This document shows positions 1 to 5,479 of a DNA stretch of 7,390 bases, piece after piece. The DNA lies in assembly GCA_902762335.1 (NCBI GenBank), contig CACWNZ010000058.1:1-7390 (forward strand), in the 5' to 3' direction. The number at the start of each line of letters is the position of its first letter. Position 1 is the stretch's first letter. The position numbers were made by a program, and so were the translations under genes. Source of the DNA: an uncultured Ruminococcus sp. (GTDB lineage Bacteria; Bacillota; Clostridia; Oscillospirales; Acutalibacteraceae). A model generated the notes under the pieces. The model searched no databases, had not been told where the DNA came from, and saw only the letters and a list, made by a program, of their open reading frames with translations.

Positions 1-1724
1 GCATTGGACACCTCTATCCTATAGCCCACGCAGTCGTCCGTAAAGACGATCTTCCCGTCTTTCAGCGCGGAAACGTATCTGCTGTCGAAATCAGCCGTTC
101 TTGTATAGTAGTCGTAAGTACCTGCAAGCACCCATTCATTGCTGCTTCCGAATTTCCCGTAAAATCGTATCACGTCGTCTTCGTTATAGATTACGGGGCT
201 TGCCACAAAATCTCTGTCCTGCTCGTTGAACTTCGCATCGTTGATATTCACGGTATAGTTGACGTATTCTATCGAAAAATCCTCACTCGTGAGCTGTCTC
301 GTATTTTCGGGGATAATTACCCGCAGGTCCTCCGTCTGCTCGATGCTGTCGTTTAGATAAAAGCTGTCGTCCGTCAGCGTTGAGGTGACCTTCCTCTTGC
401 CGTATTTGTCGAGATCGTTTGTTGAAGCGCCCTCTTCAAGCGTCCAGCGGTAGCTGTATGACGCGGTCTCCACGAAGAATTTTATATCGCCGCTGAGATG
501 ATCGACTATCCCGTCCCTGAGGTCCTGCAAGCCGTAATCAGCTATCTCCCATCTATAGCCAAAGCGGTACCACCAGTTATTGTTGCCCCATTTCCGGTGA
601 TAGAAATATCCGCCCGGTCCGCTGTATCCTGTTCTCACATACGTAAACACGTCCGTTGATGATGCTGACGTTGCGGGGTCGACGTTATCCTTCGGGGTCA
701 CTTTTGCAGTTTCGGTATTGGTTATCTTGTACCTGTCAAGCGGCTCGTATGTCGACTTCAGATGTCTCGTTATAACGTAATCATACCTTACAAAGCGCTC
801 CGCCCTGAGGTCGTCCTGATAATTCACTGCGCTGAAGCTGTTTGTTCCCCACAGCTTATAGGCTATCGCCTCGGCGTCCTCCTCAGCAACAACGTCATTT
901 ATTTCAAATCTGTAGGGCTGAGTCACCGCTCCGATATAGCTGCGAAGCTCCCACACAAGATAGTAATAATCATCTGCGTTCTCTGGCGCTGTTCCCCACG
1001 AGTCCTGCCACGACTGATACGGTGAAGCAAGGTTCAGGCAGCGCTTATTCGTACTTACGAGAGTTGCGTATGTATTGACACAGACCTCCTCAGCGTCGTC
1101 CTGCGCCGATGTTATCAGCGTCATGGTCTCGTTGTTCTTGTGATATATATTCAGCTCTGCCGTAAACGGGTCAGACGGCGCCATATCCTTATAATAATAG
1201 GAATACTTCGTCATTCTGTAGCCGACCTCGATATATCCTGTTGAGCCGGCTTTCATTTTGTCGTCGCCGTCCCTGAAATTGGTTATGACGACCTCGTCCC
1301 CGTCGTATTCATAAACAAAGCTCGTATCTATTGCCGAAAGGTCGCCTTCGTAATCCTCGATCTCCTGTTTTGAAGGGATAGAAAGCTCGCATTCATCGGC
1401 AAAACTCCCGGTCCTGTCACGGATTATATGTCTCGGTATCCTTACCTCGACCTCGCCCGGCTCGAAAAAGCCCTCGCCCGAAAGTGAATAATACACCCTG
1501 TAGATGAACTGATGCCCCGGGTCGGAATACTCGGGAGTATACACATATTTACCGTCAACAAGTGTCGCCCCGTCCGCAAAGCTTGCGCCGAAGCTCCTTA
1601 TCTCAATATCCTCGAGTGCCTTCGTCCTGATCTGAACGCTCGTGAATATGCCGAAGCACGAGCAGAGTATCATAAACGCTGTCAAAAGGGAAACGAACCT
1701 ATATCCGGTTTTGCGTATCCTCAT
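1..1724 (-). CDS. Large secreted/surface protein, N-terminal 574 residues (partial, runs off left edge)
   Basis: An uninterrupted minus-strand frame runs from ATG at 1724-1722 to the left edge, so the C-terminus and any cell-wall anchor are not visible. The start follows a Shine-Dalgarno-like AAGGGTGAG at good spacing. Residues 1-40 form an export signal: basic MRIRK, then a hydrophobic core (VSLLTAFMILCSCFGIF) and a possible cleavage after TKA near residue 36. The rest is rich in Tyr, Asp, Glu and Thr and looks like extracellular beta-sandwich sequence. A PGEVEVRIP segment near residues 90-100 and the following stretch resemble the N-terminal regions of long adhesin-like proteins of gut Firmicutes that often carry SpaA/Cna-B-type isopeptide domains; that link is from memory of the style, not a motif proof. 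Around residues 365-395 is a Gly/Trp/Tyr-rich stretch (GPGGYFYHRKWG, then NNNWWYRFGYRW). No enzymatic motif was seen. It is transcribed alone from the promoter at 1844-1872. Coding is certain; the function is only 'probable surface protein'. Confidence 0.85.
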   Translation of the reverse strand, partial: MRIRKTGYRFVSLLTAFMILCSCFGIFTSVQIRTKALEDIEIRSFGASFADGATLVDGKYVYTPEYSDPGHQFIYRVYYSLSGEGFFEPGEVEVRIPRHIIRDRTGSFADECELSIPSKQEIEDYEGDLSAIDTSFVYEYDGDEVVITNFRDGDDKMKAGSTGYIEVGYRMTKYSYYYKDMAPSDPFTAELNIYHKNNETMTLITSAQDDAEEVCVNTYATLVSTNKRCLNLASPYQSWQDSWGTAPENADDYYYLVWELRSYIGAVTQPYRFEINDVVAEEDAEAIAYKLWGTNSFSAVNYQDDLRAERFVRYDYVITRHLKSTYEPLDRYKITNTETAKVTPKDNVDPATSASSTDVFTYVRTGYSGPGGYFYHRKWGNNNWWYRFGYRWEIADYGLQDLRDGIVDHLSGDIKFFVETASYSYRWTLEEGASTNDLDKYGKRKVTSTLTDDSFYLNDSIEQTEDLRVIIPENTRQLTSEDFSIEYVNYTVNINDAKFNEQDRDFVASPVIYNEDDVIRFYGKFGSSNEWVLAGTYDYYTRTADFDSRYVSALKDGKIVFTDDCVGYRIEVSN

Positions 1725-1800
1725 AATTCTCACCCTTCTTTTAATGCAGATGCTTTTATTCGTACGATGCGGGATATTTAATCACCATAATATTTATTCC

Positions 1801-1823
1801 GTTATGTATAACGTATACATAAC
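1801..1823. promoter_or_regulatory. Perfect 10-bp inverted repeat, candidate operator
   Basis: The left arm GTTATGTATA and right arm TATACATAAC are exact reverse complements separated by a 3-bp spacer (ACG). The dyad lies about 14-37 bp downstream of the predicted start point of the surface-protein promoter and just downstream of a second minus-strand TATAAT hexamer (1826-1831). Its length, symmetry and position fit the operator of a dimeric helix-turn-helix repressor. An RNA hairpin is less likely because the stem is A/U-rich with a tight 3-nt loop. The regulator is not encoded in this window. Confidence 0.5.
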
Positions 1824-1843
1824 CTATTATAACTACAAGTAAA

Positions 1844-1872
1844 ATTATATCATATCTGCACTGATAGTGCAA
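1844..1872 (-). promoter_or_regulatory. Sigma-A-type promoter for the surface-protein gene
   Basis: Read on the minus strand, TTGCAC (1872-1867) is followed after exactly 17 bp by a perfect TATAAT (1849-1844). This matches the -35 and -10 consensus hexamers of the vegetative sigma factor. Transcription would start near 1837 and run leftward into the gene starting at 1724, leaving a leader of about 110 nt. Confidence 0.7.
1857..1871. promoter_or_regulatory. Inverted repeat overlapping the -35 element, candidate operator
   Basis: Arms TGCACT and AGTGCA flank a 3-bp spacer (GAT). The repeat covers most of the -35 hexamer (1867-1872) and extends into the promoter spacer, so a bound regulator would block RNA polymerase. 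The 3-bp spacer matches that of the dyad at 1801-1823, but the arm sequences differ, so the two sites probably bind different proteins. Six-base arms are short enough that chance is possible. Confidence 0.4.
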
Positions 1873-2020
1873 TAATTTCTTTGTTATTACTTTTGTAAAA
1901 GTTAATTTTTTCGGGTCGCGGGCTTTCGTGACAGGTTTTTCGGGGGTGGCGCGAGAGATCGGGAAAACGGATCATACACCGTGGGGATCGAGCCGTACGG
2001 GTATGCTTTTGCACAAAAGG

Positions 2021-2046
2021 ACACGGCACGGAAAACCGTGCCGTGT
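2021..2046 (-). terminator. Perfect 11-bp hairpin, terminator-like on the minus strand
   Basis: ACACGGCACGG pairs perfectly with CCGTGCCGTGT around a 4-base loop. Read on the minus strand the stem is followed by CCTTTT, a short U-run that could give weak rho-independent termination. On the plus strand no U-run follows. It lies about 37 nt past the stop of the small minus-strand ORF at 2083-2151 and well beyond the stronger operon terminator at 2227-2258. It may therefore be a backup terminator or the terminator of a separate or lost transcription unit. Confidence 0.5.
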
Positions 2047-2082
2047 AACAGATATTATTTCGTTACGTGAAGTATTTCAGAG

Positions 2083-2151
2083 CTAATCGACAACCTTGAG
2101 AGTAAAATACCTGATTGCCTTTGTTCCGTCTGCATCTGTAGGTTTACACAT
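2083..2151 (-). CDS. Possible 22-residue orphan ORF or remnant gene tail
   Basis: ATG at 2151-2149 opens a 22-codon minus-strand ORF ending with TAG at 2085-2083. Its C-terminal part, DADGTKAIRYFTLKVVD, reads like the last beta-strand of a larger protein and uses ordinary codons. There is no Shine-Dalgarno sequence. A weak promoter-like pair lies just upstream (TTGTCA at 2188-2183, 17 bp, TAGTAT at 2165-2160) and would start transcription almost at the ATG. The hairpin at 2021-2046 follows. It could be a small peptide gene, the decayed 3' end of a gene whose body was lost, or chance. The frame stays open upstream, but that sequence looks non-coding (A/T-rich, low-complexity). Confidence 0.25.
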   Translation of the reverse strand: MCKPTDADGTKAIRYFTLKVVD

Positions 2152-2226
2152 TATATTATATACTAAAATAATATTGCAGTTGTGACAATCATATATGCTA
2201 AGACTGCGGAAAAACTCAGAACGCCG

Positions 2227-2258
2227 AAAAACCCCCGCACCGTGCTTCGGTGCGGGGG
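2227..2258 (-). terminator. Rho-independent terminator of the three-gene operon
   Basis: On the minus strand, an 11-bp G+C-rich stem (CCCCCGCACCG with CGGTGCGGGGG) around a 5-nt loop is followed directly by TTTTT. It begins 7 bp past the stop codon of the radical SAM-JAMM gene. A further 5-bp complementarity (CGCCG at 2222-2226, CGGCG at 2259-2263) brackets the hairpin and U-run. No U-run follows on the plus strand, so it acts in one direction. Confidence 0.9.
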
Positions 2259-2265
2259 CGGCGAT

Positions 2266-3876
2266 CTATTGAGTTTGGGGCAAAAGACCGTCAAGCTCCG
2301 CGCGGCTGCCGGCTATATATATCTCCGCAAGGGAGAGATCGTCATTGCAGTAGGCTCTGAGCCTTCTTTTTTGCGGGTTGACGAGCATTGAGAGCCTTAT
2401 GCGGTATTTGCGGAGCAGTGTGTTGTGCAGAGCCTCGTCTCCCGTGCTGAGAACGGTGTCAAGCTCGTGAGGGTGGCTGTGTACGAAGCCGACGAGCTCC
2501 ATGCCGTTCTCATTTGCGGCGGCAAAGGCGGCCGATAAAGTCCGGGAAGTGAATACCGCGCTCTCTCTGTCGGCAAGGTCAAGAGGTACGGGAACGACAC
2601 GCCCGACTATGATGAGCCCTCCTGCGCAGCGCCCTAAAAGACACGCCATTTGCTCGTTATCGTTGGCGGCAGTAGTTGCGCCCCAATCATAATACGAGAA
2701 CAGCTCTCCCGCCGCCCGTCTTTCAAAAAAGACACGGCAGGAGCCGGGAGCGTCACTGCTGATCCTCAATACGGCGGGCGATTCGCAGTCCGCTCTGAGC
2801 CGATCAAGCTCCTTATCAAAGCCTTCCGCCTTTTCGCGGTATGCGGAAAGCTCGTTTTCGCCGTAATAGTCCCTTATGCAGAAGCGGGGACGGCGTTCGT
2901 CGAAGTCCCAGGTATGCAGGCTGTCGCCGAGACAGCTGTCCCTGTAATAGCAGTTAAGGCATTTATCTGCAAGGGTGCGCTCTCTTTTGCGGAAAAGATC
3001 AAAGCCGCTGCGCCAGAGGTCCGCAAGGGAGTGTGTTCTCACGTTGCCCTGAATAAGCTCTTTTCTGCGTTCAACGTTGGGGCAGACGAAAATATCGCCG
3101 TTATAAAGTATGCTTGCGACCCTTTTCCCTGCCCCGCAGGAAAAGCACCTCGTGCGCAGTCTGTGCTCCCATTCGCCGAAATAATGCGAGCAGCTCTGTA
3201 TCACGGGCAGAACGCGGTCGTCCGAGTATTTTTCCGCGAACTCGAAGTATCGTCTCATGCCGTCCTTATCAAGAAGAACAGCCGAGTTGTTTTTTGCCCT
3301 GCCTATCGGATCGGCAGTGACCACGCGCCAGCTGTCAAGCCCTATATCAAGAAGTATCCTGCGCAGCTCCTCAAGCTCGGAAATATTCTGCTTATTTACT
3401 ACCGTAGTCACCTGAAGATGCTCGGTAAAGCCCTGCCTTCTTATACTTTTAAGAGAGCTTATTATCCGCCCGAAGCTCCCGTCAAGACGGCGCAGTCTTT
3501 CGTGAGTTTCCTTGCAGCCGTCTATGCTCACGGTCAGGGTCTTCATTCCCGAGGCTTTCATTTTATCTATTACGCGGTCGTCTATCAGAGAGCCGTTTGT
3601 CACCATTCCCCACGGAAAGCCGAGCTCTGCGGCATAGCCCGCAACGTCAAGCACGTCCTCTCTGACAAGCGGCTCACCGCCCGTGACGTTCAGCATTATC
3701 CGCGAGGGGTCAAGCTTGCGGGATATATCAAGCAGGGCGGCGCGTATCTCGTCCCCCGTCAGCTCGTCGGGATAGCTCCTGACGTCTCCGCAGCCGCTGC
3801 CGCAGAAGGCGCATCTTGCGTTGCATCTGAGGGTCGTCTCCCAGAAAAGCGTAGTCAGTTCATGATCGTTATTCAT
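2266..3876 (-). CDS. Radical SAM-SPASM protein with C-terminal JAMM (JAB/MPN) metalloprotease domain
   Basis: This 536-residue protein is predicted to be a cytoplasmic two-activity enzyme. The radical SAM core holds the 4Fe-4S motif CX3CX2C at C18, C22 and C25, GGEP at 66-69 (SAM binding) and a VSIDG strand near 116-120. A Cys-rich SPASM-like region follows (C244, C247, C265, C306, C309, C315, C333), which in known families holds auxiliary Fe-S clusters and marks enzymes that modify peptides or proteins. Residues ~368-536 form a JAB/MPN domain with a full JAMM set: E408 in an EQMACLLG strand, H466-S-H468 and S477-x2-D480. The HxH-to-Ser gap is 8 residues rather than the more usual 7. JAMM proteins cleave peptide or isopeptide bonds with zinc. 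Its ATG overlaps the upstream stop by 8 bp and lacks a strong ribosome binding site, which indicates translational coupling. The substrate is unknown; no E1-, E2- or ubiquitin-like partner is in the window. Confidence 0.9.
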   Translation of the reverse strand: MNNDHELTTLFWETTLRCNARCAFCGSGCGDVRSYPDELTGDEIRAALLDISRKLDPSRIMLNVTGGEPLVREDVLDVAGYAAELGFPWGMVTNGSLIDDRVIDKMKASGMKTLTVSIDGCKETHERLRRLDGSFGRIISSLKSIRRQGFTEHLQVTTVVNKQNISELEELRRILLDIGLDSWRVVTADPIGRAKNNSAVLLDKDGMRRYFEFAEKYSDDRVLPVIQSCSHYFGEWEHRLRTRCFSCGAGKRVASILYNGDIFVCPNVERRKELIQGNVRTHSLADLWRSGFDLFRKRERTLADKCLNCYYRDSCLGDSLHTWDFDERRPRFCIRDYYGENELSAYREKAEGFDKELDRLRADCESPAVLRISSDAPGSCRVFFERRAAGELFSYYDWGATTAANDNEQMACLLGRCAGGLIIVGRVVPVPLDLADRESAVFTSRTLSAAFAAANENGMELVGFVHSHPHELDTVLSTGDEALHNTLLRKYRIRLSMLVNPQKRRLRAYCNDDLSLAEIYIAGSRAELDGLLPQTQ

Positions 3877-4456
3877 CTATATCGATTATCTCCGCAGTCT
3901 GTGTAACGCCCTCGTAACGCTTTTCTATCTCCGACGAGACGGGACAGCCGTAAAGACACATTCCCGGCTCCGCTCTTGAAAGCATCTCGGCTCTGTGTTC
4001 GTAAATAAGCGTAAGGGTGTTGTTCTTCCTTTCAAAAAGCACCTCGGCAAGTATCGGCTTGCCGCAGCTTTCGGGGCGCATTTCCCCGGGGGTTTTTCTT
4101 ATGCCGCTCGGCGTGAACTGTGAACACACCCCGTAGAAATCGGGCAGAGCGTGGAAGGACGCTGTCCATATCCTCTGTTCTCTCACAAGAGCCTGCTTTA
4201 CGTCGTACTCGGTATAATAAAGCGGACAGCGTATCGGCTCTATCGGCTTCATCGGTATGATACCGTCGTCGGAACGGTAATCAAAGCTTATCTCCACGCA
4301 TTTTTCAAGCTCCTCCCGAGAGTCTGTTATCCCCCGTGAGATAAGATAATCACTGAGAGCTTTCATACGGTCGTCCATAACGAGCAGGGGCGAGCCGCAT
4401 TCGGTGCAGAACATATCGTCTGCGTTGCATTCGGCTGAGCATAACGGGCATTTCAT
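3869..4456 (-). CDS. Zinc-ribbon protein of unknown function
   Basis: The product has 195 residues. AGGAGG (4469-4464) lies 7 bp before the ATG, so the start is secure. The N-terminus is a classic zinc ribbon: C3-x2-C6 and C17-x2-C20 (CPLC, CTEC), with an extra Cys at 10. The remaining ~165 residues match no family I recognise; they include further cysteines at 53, 77, 111, 131, 167 and 171, an aromatic-rich stretch near 95-110 (RIWTASFHALPDFYG) and an acidic C-terminus (IIDIDE). No signal peptide or membrane segment is seen, so it is probably cytoplasmic. It overlaps the start of the radical SAM-JAMM gene by 8 bp and lies 25 bp after the NERD gene. Tight coupling suggests a functional partner of the radical SAM-JAMM enzyme: substrate, adaptor or metal-binding subunit. 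It does not end in Gly-Gly, so it is not an ordinary ThiS/MoaD-type carrier. Confidence 0.85.
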   Translation of the reverse strand: MKCPLCSAECNADDMFCTECGSPLLVMDDRMKALSDYLISRGITDSREELEKCVEISFDYRSDDGIIPMKPIEPIRCPLYYTEYDVKQALVREQRIWTASFHALPDFYGVCSQFTPSGIRKTPGEMRPESCGKPILAEVLFERKNNTLTLIYEHRAEMLSRAEPGMCLYGCPVSSEIEKRYEGVTQTAEIIDIDE

Positions 4457-4481
4457 GGCAAGTCCTCCTTGTTTAAGTTAT

Positions 4482-5192
4482 TTATACTTTGTTATTGCCG
4501 ATATTTTCGATATGCTTTTGTTTTACCGTGTCGGATACCTGAGAAAACGGAAATAATTTTTCGTAGACCTGCGCAATATCCAAACCGTCTGACACAGATC
4601 TCTGCAAAACGTCTTTTACAATATTATCCGCTTCACTGAGTTTAGCTACAATCACGTCCGAAGAACTGACAGTCAGCTTTTTCAGCTCACAATCATCCGA
4701 AAACAGGACTACGGAAAAGATCTCCGTATCCGAAGGCAGATACTCCTGCAGGGTCCTGCAATGCGTCCTGTTCTGCCATACCGGATTATAGAACTTTTCC
4801 TTTCGGGATTCACGGTTTCCGCTGTACAGGCACTGTGTCCAATATTTCTGTCTATCATTTCCGAATATCCATCCCTTATAGTTTTTGCTCTCGAACACAA
4901 AAACGCCCTTACGAGTTATCATTGCAACGTCTAATTCCGTTGTTTTACCGTCCTCTTTAGGAAGATACAGATTGAACAAGAATTTATACCCTTCATCCTC
5001 ATAACGCCTGAGGCTCTTATACAGCTCATATTCTCCGCGTTTTCCTTTATCTAACATTACAGTGAAAAAATTGTTTTGTGTTATTGCCCTATAAGTCGTC
5101 TTATTGTAGACAGCAATATTGATACATAATCCTACAACGGATATCACAACACCAAGAACGATCCCGAGAATAACAAGACCGATAAATTTCAT
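4482..5192 (-). CDS. Membrane-anchored NERD-domain (nuclease-related) protein
   Basis: The product has 236 residues. Residues 3-28 are a single hydrophobic segment (FIGLVILGIVLGVVISVVGL), an N-terminal anchor with the rest probably in the cytoplasm. Residues ~50-165 are a NERD domain: G53-E54, then ELD at 86-88, then FVFESKNYKGWIFG with E101 and K103, followed by a WTQ motif at 119-121 and N136-P137. The E / D / ExK arrangement fits the PD-(D/E)xK-like active site proposed for NERD proteins; most have no proven activity. The C-terminal ~70 residues are helical-looking and unassigned. The start is supported by GGAGATGATG before the ATG. It is the first gene of the operon, with a promoter at 5232-5260. 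Its sequence is more A+T-rich than its neighbours (30% G+C in 5041-5100 against about 62% in 3661-3720), hinting at a separate origin. Confidence 0.88.
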   Translation of the reverse strand: MKFIGLVILGIVLGVVISVVGLCINIAVYNKTTYRAITQNNFFTVMLDKGKRGEYELYKSLRRYEDEGYKFLFNLYLPKEDGKTTELDVAMITRKGVFVFESKNYKGWIFGNDRQKYWTQCLYSGNRESRKEKFYNPVWQNRTHCRTLQEYLPSDTEIFSVVLFSDDCELKKLTVSSSDVIVAKLSEADNIVKDVLQRSVSDGLDIAQVYEKLFPFSQVSDTVKQKHIENIGNNKV

Positions 5193-5231
5193 AACATCAT
5201 CTCCAATAATATCGCAATATATCTATAATTA

Positions 5232-5260
5232 ATAATACCCCATGCGAAGCGTTTTTTCAA
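5232..5260 (-). promoter_or_regulatory. Sigma-A-type promoter of the NERD / zinc-ribbon / radical SAM-JAMM operon
   Basis: On the minus strand, TTGAAA (5260-5255) and TATTAT (5237-5232) are separated by exactly 17 bp; each matches consensus at five of six bases. Transcription would start near 5225, giving a leader of about 33 nt before the NERD gene. The promoter is divergent from the comM promoter about 155 bp away. No clear operator was seen; the short dyad CCGGA / TCCGG at 5330-5343 is the only symmetry noticed between them. Confidence 0.7.
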
Positions 5261-5414
5261 GAACAATATCGGTATCTATCGGATATTTGCGCACGCCCTC
5301 AGCGGATCAAGGTCAGTGTAAAATAAATCCCGGAGTTTTCCGGATCGTTGTTTTTCAAGATCCTGCGGCAGTGAAAACCGGATAGCGAATGCGGCTCGCC
5401 GGGCAAGAAAATCC

Positions 5415-5443
5415 TTGTAAATGCGGCGGTTTTGTATTATAAT
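5415..5443 (+). promoter_or_regulatory. Sigma-A-type promoter of the comM-like gene
   Basis: TTGTAA (5415-5420) is followed after 17 bp by a perfect TATAAT (5438-5443). Transcription would start near 5450, about 30 nt before the ATG at 5480. A purine-rich ribosome binding site (AGGGAGGGG) lies in between. No competence-specific box was recognised. Confidence 0.7.
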
Positions 5444-5479
5444 TAACTTAGGAAAAGCTGCGGCAGAGGGAGGGGCAAT

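Larger units (their letters stand above)
1725..2265. other. Intergenic region between surface-protein gene and radical SAM operon
   Basis: This 541-bp gap contains no long gene. From right to left it holds the operon terminator (2227-2258), a weak promoter-like pair and a 22-codon ORF (2083-2188), a perfect 11-bp hairpin (2021-2046), and the promoter with two inverted repeats that serves the surface-protein gene (1801-1872). Bases 1880-2015 are otherwise featureless; the only pattern there is TTTTTCGGG occurring twice (1907-1915 and 1936-1944). The 5' untranslated region of the surface-protein gene is predicted to be about 110 nt. It includes a 10-codon minus-strand ORF (1756-1788) without a convincing ribosome binding site. 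Confidence 0.8.

Noticed and set aside
1756..1788. A 10-codon minus-strand upstream ORF in the surface-protein leader
   Set aside because: It has no credible ribosome binding site and no attenuator-like alternative hairpins; short ATG-stop frames like this occur often by chance.
762..1842. Several plus-strand open frames of 66-89 codons opposite the surface-protein gene
   Set aside because: They overlap a 574-codon minus-strand frame with a good start, signal peptide and promoter, and their own translations look random.
2266..3876. Interpretation of the JAMM domain as part of a full bacterial ubiquitin-like conjugation operon
   Set aside because: No E1 (ThiF-like), E2-like or Gly-Gly-ending ubiquitin/ThiS-like gene is present in the window, and the neighbouring zinc-ribbon protein ends in IDIDE.
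2650..3906. A 418-codon plus-strand open frame opposite the radical SAM gene
   Set aside because: It is the antisense shadow of a G+C-rich coding region. Its translation has no recognisable motif, while the opposite strand shows radical SAM, SPASM and JAMM signatures in one frame.
5261..5414. Possible regulatory RNA or operator between the divergent promoters
   Set aside because: Only a 5-bp dyad (CCGGA / TCCGG, 5330-5343) was found, with no U-run and no riboswitch-like conserved core, so no feature is supported there.
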